Assembly (NCBI GenBank): GCA_963812945.1 | Contig: CAWEXD010000012.1 | Span: 1-64,000, forward strand | Direction: 5' to 3' | DNA length: 64,000 nucleotides | From: DASRDR01 sp963812945 [NCBI: uncultured Candidatus Rokubacteria bacterium] | GTDB lineage: Bacteria > Methylomirabilota > Methylomirabilia > Rokubacteriales | In this document: piece by piece, positions 1 through 10,126 of the stretch | Numbering within the stretch: the stretch's first letter is position 1 | Layout of the letters: every line of letters starts with the position of its first letter | Translations under genes and position numbers: made by a program | The notes under the pieces: model-generated | Told to the model about the DNA's origin: nothing | What the model saw: the letters and a program-made list of their open reading frames with translations, nothing else | The model's database searches: none

Positions 1-38
1 GGGCAGAAGGTCGGCAAGGTGAACGTCGGCGAGACGGT

Positions 39-1028
39 TCAGCCCCGGGATCGAAAGCGCGGCATGATCTCGCCGGCGAACCGTTCAAGCTGATCGAGAT
101 CGTCCTCCAGCGTCATGAGGACGAAATACTCGAATCCGGCTCGCTCCAGGTCGGCGATCCGCTCCAGGATCTCCGCCGTTGTTCCGAAGAGGTACGACCG
201 CTGGAGGTCCTCGAACGATCGGTGCGTGCCCATGACTCGCGCGAATGGCTGCCGTTGCTGACGCACCGCTTCGCCGTGATCGTTCGTGTCCACGAGGTGG
301 AGACAGTTGTAGTGCCCGTACCGGAGGGTATCGGGGTCGCGGCCCTTCCGCTCCAGGTATGCGCGAATCGTGTGCAGGTCCTGAGTGACCATCTCAGGGC
401 TCGCATCGGCACGGGCCAACCAACCGTCGGCGGTCGCGATTCGCTCGAGCACCGGGGTCGCCATGTAGGGCTTGTCGGGCGACGAGCGGCTCTCGAGCTT
501 CGATCCGCCGGCGACCCAGAGCTCCGGAAATCGCGGCAGGCGGGGCATGATCGTGGCGTGCGCAAACTGGTAGAACCGACCGTCGAACGTGACGTCGGAT
601 TCGGTGAGCAGACGGCGCAACGCCGCGAGGATCTCGTCCGTCCGGGCGCCCCGTTCCGCGAGCGGCAGACCGAGCGACTCGAACTCGTACCGGTCCCAGC
701 CGGGGGCGACGCCGAGGACGAAGCGGCCCTGCGAGAGCGAGGACAGCGTCTGAATCTGGCGGGCGAGCGTGAGCGGGTGGTAGTAGGGGAGCACGAGCAC
801 GCCTGTGGCGAGACGAATGCGGGTGGTTACGCTCGCGGCATACGTCAGACAGAGCAGCGGGGACATCCAGGCGGTGCCATAGTGCCCCGCGACCACGAAA
901 TGTTCGCTGACCCAAAGGGCATCGAAGCCGAGCGCTTCGGCGCGCTGCGCGAAGTCGCGGATGCGAGTAACCTGATCAAACGCGAGGTCCGGCCAGGCGT
1001 ACGTCGGCAGGTAGACGCCGAACTCCAC
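39..1028 (-). CDS. LLM-class (F420-dependent-like) oxidoreductase
   Basis: A complete 329-residue protein of the luciferase-like monooxygenase superfamily, which uses F420 or flavin and acts in the cytoplasm. Visible family landmarks are the N-terminal strand FGVYLPTY, the LWVSEHFVV segment, the TGVLVLPYYHPLTLA to GRFVLGVAPGW core, and LWVAGGS. The frame stays open upstream, but I place the start at the GTG at 1028. It directly precedes the first conserved strand and has AAGGAG about 7 bases upstream. The C-terminus (FGTTAEILERIADLE) matches the TIGR03619-like branch. The substrate cannot be read from sequence. No operon partner is visible; downstream lies the window edge. Confidence 0.9.
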   Translation of the reverse strand: MEFGVYLPTYAWPDLAFDQVTRIRDFAQRAEALGFDALWVSEHFVVAGHYGTAWMSPLLCLTYAASVTTRIRLATGVLVLPYYHPLTLARQIQTLSSLSQGRFVLGVAPGWDRYEFESLGLPLAERGARTDEILAALRRLLTESDVTFDGRFYQFAHATIMPRLPRFPELWVAGGSKLESRSSPDKPYMATPVLERIATADGWLARADASPEMVTQDLHTIRAYLERKGRDPDTLRYGHYNCLHLVDTNDHGEAVRQQRQPFARVMGTHRSFEDLQRSYLFGTTAEILERIADLERAGFEYFVLMTLEDDLDQLERFAGEIMPRFRSRG

Positions 1029-1299
1029 TTCGGTCTCCTTCTTGATGAGCGGGTGGGTCTCGCCCCGCTCAAGGTACCGTCCCCTCGGCCTCGGTGGACA
1101 CCCAAAGCCGGCCAGTGGTGGACGGGTCAGAACCGACCGGTGACCGCACGCCCCAAGCACGAGGGTTACCGCATCGGAGCCATGGTGCGCAAGAGGGCCG
1201 AGGCCGGCGTCGCCGAGGGGGCGGGGCCGACGCGGAGCGGTATCGGCCGGGGAAGGGCCGGTTTCGGGGGATGCTGGGGTATGGGCCGGCCCGCAATCG

Positions 1300-1500
1300 T
1301 CGATCCTGGAGCCGCTGGGACGCTCGCCGTGAAGCCGGGTCCGCCAGCTCCGGGGGCCGCGCAGGTCAAGACGTGGGAGTGGTGCAGCAGCCGATCCAGG
1401 AAGGCGGCGACGGCGGCGGTGTCGCCGGGGAGCTTACCCAGTCCTCTTCGAGCGACGCGGCATCCTCGAGGCGCTGGCCTCCTCCGCGACGCGGCCGTGC
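1300..1500 (-). pseudogene. IS21-type IstB ATPase C-terminal remnant
   Basis: The minus strand encodes PGDTAAVAAFLDRLLHHSHV, resembling the C-terminal end of the IS21 helper ATPase IstB, where LLDRLLHHS is typical. One extra base then moves the frame to CGPRSWRTRL. The rest of IstB and the IstA transposase are absent, so this is a scrap. The sequence around 1276-1325 also resembles a stretch at about 44023-44075 downstream of an IS256 copy, suggesting a shared IS end. Family call is moderate. Confidence 0.4.
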
Positions 1501-1572
1501 GCCGCGCGCGGACCGGCACCACCGGCCTGATCCTCCGCGGGGCGAAGGGGCGCCGCCGGCCCAGCGCCCCGG

Positions 1573-2913
1573 TCAGTCCCACATCACGTCGAAGAGCGCG
1601 CCGCCGAGCGTCGGGAAGACGTAGTGCATCGCGGCGAGGTCCTGCCGCGTGAGGCCGCCCCGCATGGCGACGGCGGCGATGTGGATGAGGTCCTCGGCCT
1701 CGGGACCGAGGATGTGGACCCCGAGCAGCCGGCCGCTTCCCTCCTCGGCGACCACCTTCACCAGCCCTTCGGTCTCGCCCCGGACGTCGGCGGCGTCGTT
1801 GTACTCGAACGGGGTCCGGCTCACCGTGACGCGCAGCCCCCGGCGGCGCGCCTCGGCCTCGGTGATTCCGACCTGGGCGAGCGACGGCAGGGTGAAGACG
1901 GTGCTCGGGAAGATCGAGTAGTCCGCGCGGCGGCGGTTCCCCTGCAGCGCGTTCTCCGCCGCGAGCCGGCCCTCGTACCAGGCGACGGGCGTGTGCTGGT
2001 GGGAGCCTCCGACGTCGCCGGCGGCGTAGACGTGGGGGGCGGTGGTCGACTGCTTGTACTCGTTCGTCTTGACGGCGCCGCGCTCGAGCGCCACGCCGGC
2101 GGCCTCCAGGCCGAGGCCCGCCGTGTTGGGCGGCCGGCCGGTGGCGACCAGGACCACGTCGGCGGGGAAGCGCCGGGACGCCCCGCCGACCTCCGCCTCG
2201 ACCGTCCGGTCGGAGCCGATCCGGCGGGCCCGCGCCCCGGCGTGGAACTCCATGCCGGCCTCGCCGCCGAGCTTGACCAGCGCATCGCGCAGCTCGGCGT
2301 CCACCTCGGGCAGCACGGCGGGGCCGCCCTGGAGGATCGTGACGTGGCTACCCGCCCGCGCAAACGCGAAGCCGAACTCGAGCCCGATGTACCCGCCGCC
2401 GATGACGACCAGCCGCTGCGGCAGCGTCCGGTGCTGGAGCAGCTGGTCGCTCGTGACGCCGTGCTCGACGCCCTCGATGGGCGGGCGGGCCGGCGACGAG
2501 CCGCTGGCGATCACGAGCCGCTCGGCGGTGATCTGCCGGCCGTCCACCTCCACCTCGTGCAGGCCGGTGAGTCGCCCGCGGCCGCGGAGCACCGTGAAGG
2601 CCTCGCGCTCGACCGCCCGCGCCTTCGCCTCGGCGCCGCTGGCGACCATACGGTTCTTCCGGTCGATCACGGCCGCCCAGTCCAGCCCGATGCCCTCCGT
2701 CCCGGTGAGCCCCAGGGACGCGGCCTGCCGGGCCCGCCAGGCTCGCTCGACGGTGCTGACCAGCACCTTCTTGGGTATTCAGCCGGTGGCCAGGCACGTG
2801 CCGGCGAAGCCATCCTGCTCGACGAGCGCCGTCCGCGCGCCCAGGCCCGCCGCCGTCCGCGCGGCCCAGGTTCCCGCCGTTCCCGCCCCGATGACCATCA
2901 GATCGTAGTCCAT
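1573..2913 (-). CDS. FAD/NAD(P) disulfide oxidoreductase (mercuric-reductase-like) with in-frame UGA, probable selenoprotein
   Basis: A 446-codon class I pyridine nucleotide-disulfide oxidoreductase read through a TGA at codon 45 (2779-2781). The ATG at 2913 opens a Rossmann fold (VIGAGTAG, residues 7-14). The redox motif reads GTCLATG-UGA-IPKK, so the UGA sits exactly where the family has the second Cys of CxxxxC; the first Cys (residue 40) is kept. Downstream come the second FAD/NAD fold (VVIGGGYIGLEFG), ATGRPPN, YAAGDV and a C-terminal dimerisation domain. A hairpin with a GGUC loop starts 15 nt after the U of the UGA, as in bacterial SECIS elements. The C-terminus has YVFPTLGG where dihydrolipoamide dehydrogenases have HPTxSE, so the usual catalytic His-Glu pair is missing. 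It lies 70 bases downstream of a ZIP permease gene on the same strand. Alternatives are a sequencing error (TGC to TGA) or a nonsense mutation. Confidence 0.8.
2752..2781 (-). promoter_or_regulatory. Candidate bacterial SECIS element after the in-frame UGA
   Basis: Starting at the UGA (2781-2779), the transcript carries GGUGCU-GGUC-AGCACC at 2767-2752: a perfect 6-bp stem closed by a GGUC tetraloop. The E. coli fdhF SECIS upper stem-loop also has a GGUC loop, starting at nucleotide 22 from the U of UGA; here it starts at nucleotide 21. The bulged U of fdhF is absent. The role, binding SelB with Sec-tRNA, is inferred from this match. Confidence 0.7.
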
Positions 2914-2983
2914 GCGTTCTCCCTTCGCCCCTCAAGGACGGTCCGCACCGGACGATTCGTGGGTCAACAGATGAACAGAGTCT

Positions 2984-3755
2984 CTAACGTATCGTCGCGT
3001 CGACAAGCAGCAGGAGGCCGAAACCGAAGGCGGCGAGCAAGCCTGAGAAACGCGGACTGTTGTGGAAGGCCTCGGGAATCATCGTTTCCGCAGTCATCGC
3101 GAGCAGCGCTCCGGCTCCAAATGCCTGCAGCCGCGGTGGCCACGCCTCACTGAGCGAACCGAACCCAACATACCCTGCCGCGATTGCTACCGCGGCCCCG
3201 ATGGCGATCGCACTCCAAAGCAGAAAGATGTAGGTGTAACTGCGGCCGGCAGCCCGCATCCCCGCTGCGCTCGATAGAGCCTCGGGAAGGTTGCCCACCG
3301 AGAACGCGAACACCAGCGCGAAGGGGACTACCCGATCCCCCAGAGCAATTCCCAACACCATCGCCTCCGGGACCGCGTCAAGCGCGTGGCCGAGCGCGAT
3401 GGCTACTCCGCTGCCAGGCTGCTGCGACTCGACCGGCTGCTGAATACAATCGCCGCATCGCTTGCGGTGAGCGGCACCGAACTGCGCGAGAAGCGCGTTG
3501 CTCGCGCTGAACACGGTTGCCCCAACCAGCAGTGACAGCGCCGCTGCCACTGGCCCGGCGATCAGGATCGCATCCGCGGCCACCTTCAAGGGACACACCG
3601 GCGAGCAGCAGTCCCGCCCCTACCGACATGGCCATCGCGATCGCGTGGTGCGGCATTCGGGCGAATGATCCGGCGATCGCGCCGACCAGGAGCCCGACGG
3701 AGGACACTGCGCCCCACGCTAGGGCAGCCCAGACTTCATCAGCACTCGTGGGCAT
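2984..3755 (-). CDS. ZIP-family metal permease, frameshifted
   Basis: A polytopic inner-membrane metal transporter of the ZIP family, likely Zn/Fe/Mn uptake. The ATG at 3755 starts PTSADEVWAALAWG and runs through two hydrophobic segments to GAGLLLAGVSL. One extra C in a CCC run near 3590 moves the frame to KVAADAILIAGP, which continues to the stop. The ZIP signature of transmembrane helix 4 is present as HALDAVPEAMVLG, followed by SVGNLPEAL. Total length is 3n+1, consistent with a single inserted base. The stop is 70 bases before the selenoprotein candidate, so the two may be co-transcribed. Confidence 0.75.
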
Positions 3756-4000
3756 ATACAGACTCGGATTGCTGACTCAAGATGCGCACCCTCCAACGTT
3801 TCATCAGAAACGAGAGTAACCTCGCGAGGTCACGTAAACGTGGCGGGGCGGCCACTAGCGAACGATGGCGCCTACGAGTCCCGGTGCCCCAATGCGACCC
3901 TTGCGAGAACGTCCGCACGTCATCGTTGTTGGGGACCTCCTCGACGGTCACTCTGTATCTCATCATCCGGTACCTTCGCTGTGTTCGCCAATTGCGGCCG

Positions 4001-4199
4001 TCACCTAACCGGCACGAGAATCGGGGACCCTTTGTCCTTGACGAACACGACCAGGAACTTTGCCGGTCTGGTGGTGCTTGCGTTCCGGCCTACGGCATGA
4101 ACATCTTCGGGTCCCTCGTAAAAGCTCTGTCCTGGTGTCAGGGTTACTTCCTCCCCTCCCTTCACTTGCATCACAATGGAGCCTTCCAGGACATGAGGT
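4001..4199 (-). pseudogene. Cupin-domain C-terminal fragment
   Basis: The minus strand encodes the second half of a cupin beta-barrel: EGSIVMQVKGGEEVTLTPGQ, then SFYEGPEDVHAVGRNAS, then PAKFLVVFVKDKGSP, ending at a TGA at 4001. Cupin motif 2 (G-x5-P-x4-H-x3-N) is recognisable in the PEDVHAVGRN part. The N-terminal half is missing; upstream the sequence switches to ankyrin-like coding near 4195-4200. No function is inferred for such a fragment. Confidence 0.55.
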
Positions 4200-4569
4200 G
4201 GTCGAAATTGTCCCGAGCGGGATCCGGTCCCAGCTTCTTGAGAATCGTCAGACGTCCCTCACGTGCGACCTCCTCGATTGCCGTCCAGCCGATGAAGCGG
4301 TCCTCCTCGTCCTTGGCCCCCGGGTCATCCTCGATGCCGAGGCTGGGGTTGGGCGCCGGCGCGTGCGGGTCAGCTCCGGCCCAGAGGCAGAGCGCTATCC
4401 CCCGTTCGTTCCCGGCCCGAGCGTGGTAGCCCAAGGCGACATTGAGCTCGGTCTGGATCTTCGGGTCCTCAGGCCGGTAACGCTTGACGAAGCCAAAACT
4501 CGACCGATTCGAGGTGTAGTTGGATGACGGCGTCCCGGGCTGGCCGTCCTCATCGAACCACGAGTCCGC
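4195..4569 (-). pseudogene. Ankyrin-repeat-like protein fragment
   Basis: An open frame with no start codon of its own reads SSFGFVKRYRPEDPKIQTEL, then NVALGYHARAGNERGIALCL, WAGADPHAP, and later IGWTAIEEVAREGRLTILKK. The spacing of ALxLWAGADPH and TAIEEVAREG is ankyrin-like. It follows the TAG stop of the upstream TPR gene in the same frame and ends where the cupin fragment begins, so it looks like a recombined scrap. The repeat assignment is by eye. Confidence 0.45.
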
Positions 4570-7500
4570 CTACCGGAGCCGGTCTCGGCGCCTTCGAAAG
4601 CCGCGGCCCGCTGCCGAGCCCGCCGCACACACGTCACCGACATCGACCAGCGTCGCGAACGGCCGGTATTCCTCGCCGAGCTCGAGCCTGTGGATCTCCT
4701 CGAGCAGTTTTCTCGCCCGGCCCTCTAGCCCGGGTGGCGAAACGCCGCGCCCCGAACGCGTCCGGCCTGCGCGCGACGCACAGGCACGCCTGCGCCAGGT
4801 CCCACCGCACTTCGTTGTAGACGGCATGGCTCTTCACGAGGTCATCAGGGAGCGCGCGCTCCAGCACCACATACGCCTCCTCGAAGCGGCCAAGAGCCAG
4901 CAGAACCTCGCCGAGGGTGGACCGAATCGCGATCTCGATCCGCTTCGGACGCTTGCTCTCGACGAGCTGGAGCGCCCGCTCGGCATGCGCGTGCGCCTGC
5001 GTCGCTATCTCGGGACTCGGTCGCGACGCCTCGGCCACTTCTCGAAGGCCCGCGTAGTGCCACATCCAGAACGTGTACGCGTACCCGTTCAATGCATCGA
5101 CGTTGTTGGGATTGCGCTCGATCGCCGCGGCGTACTCGGCGATGGCGCGATGGTAGTTGTGCCCAGCTCCGCCGCTGCCGGCCCCGAGAGCATCGTCGAC
5201 ATACTGTTCAGCCAGACTCAACCGCGCATGGGAGTCGGCTTCCAGGGCGCGAATCCGCGTCGCGTCGCCGACCTGACTGGCGGTGAGGGCCGCCTTGCAG
5301 CGGATGAGCACGTCCTCCGGGGTCAACATCGACGGCGCGGTCGTAGTGTCGCAGCGCCGCGCGGCTGTAGGGTCCTCGTGGCAGGCTGGCCGGGGTCATG
5401 CAGCTCCACGCCGCCGGCGCGGGCGGTTCATGGTCCGCGCTATGGCGGCGCTCCAGCGTCAGTCCCAGGAGGTGGGCCACCCGGGCGGCGCCGGCCCTCA
5501 AGTCTTGCTGAGCGCGCATGTCGGCCAGGGTGGAATAGATCCTGTCGGCGCGCTTGCAGTAGAAGTACGTGAGCAGGGACTGCATCGGAATCCGGTTCTG
5601 TCGTTGATTCTCGGCAACATCGAGCTGTTCGATCGCCTGATGGGTGAGCTTCTTGGCCTCCACCTCGTCCGTTGGCGCCGCCGTGGTGAACCCGGCAAGC
5701 GTGTCGCTTGTCTCCACCAGCGCCCTGCGCGCTTCGTCGGCCCCCAGCGCGTCCAGCTCCTTCAGTGCCTTGACGACCGCCTTTTCAGCGCGGCTCACAG
5801 GGTCGAACAGCGCCTCATGCTTGGCGACAAGCTCGTTCATCCTTGCCTGCTGCGCTGGCATCGGTACCTTGCTTTCCGCACGAAGCACTTGGATGCGTTG
5901 CTCCATCGCACGCCGTTCGGTCCAGGCATGGAAGGCAGTCTCAGCGCTGAAGTCCGTCAGCGTGCTCCTGACGTCGGCGAGCGTCCAAGCCGAGGACTCC
6001 AGCGAGAGCCCGACATCGTGCGCGCGCAGGCACAGGCCGGCGTACGCGGACGCGCGGTCGATGGACGACACCGTGCCTGCTCGCGCCCGAACCACCTTCT
6101 GCCAGAGTTGGGCGGCCTCGTTTTTCCGGAATAGGCCGACCAGATTCTCATCCCCGCCTGGAGAAGCGGGCCGCACCCTGGCGGCCGCCGGCGGTGACGC
6201 CAAGTAGGCGTCGTAGTCGTAGAGGATCGACGCCAGCCCGATCAGTCCAGGACCGAATTGATCATTCATGCGAAGACTGGCGCGAAACGCTTCGGTGGCA
6301 GCGCCTGGCCGGCGCGCCTTCTGGAGGGCCCGGGCCAATCGGTAGTGCGCGAGCGCGAACTGCCAGTCCTTCGTCGTCGCATCGTGAAAGTGCTTGATGG
6401 CCGTGGCCAGCGCCGTCAGGTCCTCGTCGATCTCGAAGCGGCTCCACTGGGACCATCCTAGCTGGAAGGCTTCCAGCGCCTCGGTCGATCTGGTCAACCC
6501 GGCCGCGGGGGCCGATCGGTCGGAGGCGACGATCTGAAGCGCGAGCTGCTCCGCCAGACGGCGGGCAGTATCAATCTCCTCACGGCGCTCTGGAGGCCGT
6601 CCGCCAGTGGGCGCGGCCTCCGCGTCAAGGCCGAGCGGGACCTTCCAGGCATCACCACTGGTCGACCGCGCGAGCACGGTCGTGCGCGGCGCGTCCTCGT
6701 GCACTGCGCCACTGATCACACGAACTCGGAACAGCCAGCGGGCGGGCGCCTTGATCGGTGCGGCCAGCACGCCCAGCGGCACCTTGAGAAGCCCGAGGTC
6801 GACGTCGGGCTGCTTCGCCAGCGCCGAGTCCAGGCTTGCCGCGTCATCCTTAGCGGCCACAAACCTGAATCCCCGATCTTTCGCCCCCCCCGCGGCGGTC
6901 ACGAGCGCCACATCGGGCCGCAGCTGCTCGTGCAGACTGTGAAGGGCGAACACGAGATGATTGGCCACCGCCTGGCCAAGGTCCTTCTGTTTCGCGGTCG
7001 AGTCCACGCTGAAGCTGCCGATGATCGTCGTCCCGGCATTCGGGTACTCACTTAGACCGATGAGAATCACGATGCCGACCAGCGCCTTGGCGACACCTCC
7101 GAGCATTGAGCTTCCCTCGAACGGCTTCTTCACCAGCCGGAAGACGTAGCCAAGCGCGTCGCGGAGGGCCGATCGGAGCTGCCCGAACGCGAGCCCCCAG
7201 GCCGAGCGATCGGCGGAGCTCCCGGCCCGCAGCCTTCGGAGGTAGCGGCTCAGGGCTCCCTCGCCGGTCGACTCAGCGAGCATTACCCATCCCGTGAGCA
7301 GGCCCAGCGTGATCAACCCATGATCGACGACCTGGACAGAGAAGAGGCTCGTCGCCATGATCACGAGCGCCAGCTGCATCAGCGCCTGTTCGCGTCGAGG
7401 CACCGTCGGCTGGGGCAGAGTCGGGGCAGTCCGATGACGCCGCCTCCATGCGACAAGAACAATTAGGATCACCGATCCGGCCCAGAGCGCCCACACGCCG

Positions 7501-8285
7501 AGATGTCGATGGTCAGGCCACATCCACCAGGCGAACGCCAGCACCGCGCACGTGGCGAGGGTGGCGCCGGCGACCGCCACGGACCGCCGAGGCTGACTGC
7601 CGTCGGACCGGGCCACGGCCACCAGCCACACCGGCAGCCCCCCGACGCTCAGAACCAGCGCGGCGAGTCCGATGTTCCGCCACAACATTGCCGTGCTCGG
7701 ATGGAGAAACTCGAAGCGCGCCATCGCGACCCAGGCGATGGCAGCGATCACGAACGCGTGTGCACCCAGTCGCAAGGATGCCCGACCAATCCGGCCGGCG
7801 CGGAGTCCACTCTCGACGAGGGAGACCGACAGCCAGAGGACGAGCGCCGGCGACCACAGATCGTACACGTGGACCTTGAGCTCCGAGCTGTCGGCGGGAT
7901 TGATCCCGCGGATGCTGGCGATGGCGAATGCGGCAACCAGCGCCGATCCGAGGAGCGACCAGAACACCCTGCTCGGTCGCTCCACGGCGTGGCCAATGGC
8001 GGGGAGCAAGAGCCCGAAGCTCATCGCGGATGCAAGCACCAGGAAGACGATGCTGCCGTATGCCATCGCCCCGCCCTCGACAAACAGGAGGCCGAGCTCG
8101 GGGCTGACGACGAGCCAGCCCCGAACCGCCGAGATAGAGAAGAGCAACCCGAGGCCAGCCACACCGAAGAGAAGACCGGCGAACCAACGCGGAAAGCGTG
8201 TTCGCACGGGCAGGGCGAGAACGATCGCCTCGACGCACACGAGAACGACCATACCCACGGCCGCGACCAGACGGAGCAGACTCAA
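4570..8285 (-). CDS. Large membrane protein: about 12 TM segments, periplasmic or cytosolic domain, C-terminal TPR array; two frameshifts
   Basis: The first 1000 or so residues are continuous. Residues 1-420 form a hydrophobic block of about twelve transmembrane segments beginning VVLVCVEAIVLALPV. Residues 430-560 form a globular region (TTIIGSFSVDSTAKQ; VDLGLLKVPLGVLAAPI). After about 610 come TPR-like helical pairs (AIKHFHDATTKDWQFALAHY; ATEAFRASLRMNDQFGPGLI). A +1 shift near 5320 joins HYDRAVDVDP to EDVLIRCKAALTA, continuing TPRs (YHRAIAEYAAAIERNPNNVD), and a second near 4780 leads to EIHRLELGEEYRPF. Total length is 3n+2, as two inserted bases predict. The start is a TTG preceded by GGGAGG. 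It is last in a minus-strand row with a lipoprotein and two proteases. I do not recognise a named family. Confidence 0.75.
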
Positions 8286-8594
8286 CGGCGCCCTCCCTTC
8301 TGCTCGGAGGGATGTGAGATGTGGCGGTGCACGGCGCAGCGGTCGGTCACCCCGTGGCGCCGTCCCGCCCCCGATTGCCTGCCACCCACTTTCCTCTACC
8401 CACCCTCAGGGCCTTATGGACTCCCGGCTCGGACGCCGTAAGCCCAGCGCGCCCCGGTGACCGCGATTCGTCCTCCCCGGTCGTCTGGGGCCACCAACGC
8501 GGACCCTGGCCCGAGGCTACCCGCGGGCCGCGCCCCTCTACGCCGCGCCTCGGTGCAACCCCGGTCACTTGGTCAAGCGAACACGTTCCCGGAC
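8286..8594. other. Intergenic region, 309 bp
   Basis: No gene, tRNA or clear repeat seen. It separates the TM-TPR gene from the lipoprotein gene, both on the minus strand. Confidence 0.5.
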
Positions 8595-9032
8595 TTATCG
8601 GATGACCCCCTCATCGTTCATGCAGTAGATGCCACTCTTGAAACCGAACGTGCCATTCAGCACCTGTGCAGAAACACCGACACCCGCTGCCTTCGCCGCC
8701 AGGGTCCCAGCCTCCTTGATGAAAGTTAGCAACGCGGTTGTGTCCTGGTTCGACGTAAGGACCTTCAATTGGCCCTCTTCGAGCTCGACCTTGAAGTCCT
8801 GCTTTGCCACGACCGTGATCGGCTTTATGTCGTACGCGCGCCTGTAGTCCGGCAGGTACGCTAGCGTGCTCCTCTTCTCTGTCTCATCGACGAACAGACA
8901 CACACGTGGTGGATAGATGCGCACTCCGTCGGGCGCCTGCGACAAATCCGCCTTCTTGGTCGCGAACGTCGAACAGCCGGTCAGACTGAACGACAGAACC
9001 AAGCCCAACAACAGTACCGCCGAGCCTCTCAT
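8595..9032 (-). CDS. Small lipoprotein of unknown function
   Basis: A 145-residue protein with a lipoprotein signal: MRGSAVLLLGLVLSFSLTGC, lipobox LTGC, mature end starting at Cys20. The mature part contains a predicted beta stretch (ITVVAKQDFKVELEEGQLKV), then a helical Ala-rich part and GFKSGIYCMNDEGVIR. The start is the ATG at 9032 because the signal peptide begins there. Expected at a membrane face. It sits between a trypsin-like protease and the TM-TPR protein on the same strand. No family recognised. Confidence 0.75.
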   Translation of the reverse strand: MRGSAVLLLGLVLSFSLTGCSTFATKKADLSQAPDGVRIYPPRVCLFVDETEKRSTLAYLPDYRRAYDIKPITVVAKQDFKVELEEGQLKVLTSNQDTTALLTFIKEAGTLAAKAAGVGVSAQVLNGTFGFKSGIYCMNDEGVIR

Positions 9033-9064
9033 CGGTTGAGTCCTCTCGTCCAATGGGTTCGGAG

Positions 9065-10084
9065 TTAGAAGCAACGGATGGGTACCGGCGAGAGCTGACG
9101 GAGAAACGAGAACGCCTCCTCAAGCGGCTGAAAGAGGCCCCATCCGTCTGCTACGCCCACCAGAATGCCGATCGCGTCCGAGCCGTCGTACAACAAGCCT
9201 CCGGAGTCTCCCGGAAGAGGCCCTCGGTCGATCAGGAACAGGTTGGCCACGTGATACTCAACTCCATCAAGGGTGAGCGGAAGCGTGGTCCGGCCCGATG
9301 CGACCGTGGCCGCCACCACGTTCGACACTGGAAAGGCGCAGCTCACACTCATCCCCGGGTGTATCTGGGCTGCTGGAAAGAATCCAGTCAGACGGTGTGA
9401 GGAGCCGACGACCATCAAATCAGGCTGAGGCGTGCATCCTTCGGCAAGCTCCGCGAGGGCAACGTCATACGTCACCTGTCCGGCCTGTTGGACCGAGTTC
9501 ACGAGCGTTCTGGCCAGGGGATCCCCACTGATGCAGCACCTACCACGTAAGGCGGGATCCACCGGCGGAGATTGGCGGACGTCTCCGGCCACGTGAGCAC
9601 ATGTCACGAGGTAATACCGCTCAGCTGCTTGACCCTTGTCACGAAAGAGAATCGTCAGCGTACCAAGCTCACCGATCGCTTCCAATTGGTCACCCGAGCG
9701 GCATGCAAAACGAAGCCTCTTCAGCTCGATCACATCGGTCGGAATACGCCGTGAACGGTCCACCGAGCCATCACTCTTGCGCGAATACACAAACCGTGGC
9801 AGCCTCCGTCCGGCAGCACGTCTTAGCTTCCGACGTACGTAGAAGTGGATGCACAGAGGCGCATCTGCTATTCGTCTCCCACCGGTAAACTTGAGGCCTG
9901 TTCCTATTCCGACCACGCTGGGATACCGCCCATAGGCGTGGCGACAGGCCTCCACCGTTCGACGCAATCGCGCCACATCGGCCGGGCTTCTCTTCTCGAT
10001 CCGTCTCTTGGCTGAGGGTCGGCGATGCCGCAGCGGTTCGCTCCTAGAAGGGGCTTCCGTCGGGCCATGATTGAGCGGTGCCAC
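9065..10084 (-). CDS. Trypsin-like serine protease
   Basis: A complete 339-residue protein with a chymotrypsin-fold triad in order: His in LVTCAHVAG, Asp in YDVALAEL, Ser in LPGDSGGLLYD. The N-terminal 100 residues (GRYPSVVGIGTGLKF; IPTDVIEL) are typical of the bacterial branch in which a small domain precedes the protease core. No signal peptide is visible, so it may act in the cytosol. It starts with GTG at 10084. The start is not certain because the N-terminus is basic and poorly conserved. A decayed paralogue lies at 15.3-15.9 kb. The next gene upstream also carries a protease domain. Confidence 0.85.
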   Translation of the reverse strand: MAPLNHGPTEAPSRSEPLRHRRPSAKRRIEKRSPADVARLRRTVEACRHAYGRYPSVVGIGTGLKFTGGRRIADAPLCIHFYVRRKLRRAAGRRLPRFVYSRKSDGSVDRSRRIPTDVIELKRLRFACRSGDQLEAIGELGTLTILFRDKGQAAERYYLVTCAHVAGDVRQSPPVDPALRGRCCISGDPLARTLVNSVQQAGQVTYDVALAELAEGCTPQPDLMVVGSSHRLTGFFPAAQIHPGMSVSCAFPVSNVVAATVASGRTTLPLTLDGVEYHVANLFLIDRGPLPGDSGGLLYDGSDAIGILVGVADGWGLFQPLEEAFSFLRQLSPVPIRCF

Positions 10085-10126
10085 GAGCTCAATAACCTCT
10101 GGGCCGGCGCCGCGCCCAGCGCGCCG

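Noticed and set aside
1624-3153. Long plus-strand open frame over the flavoprotein gene
   Set aside because: Antisense shadow of a GC-rich gene; Arg/Pro/Gly-rich with no family features.
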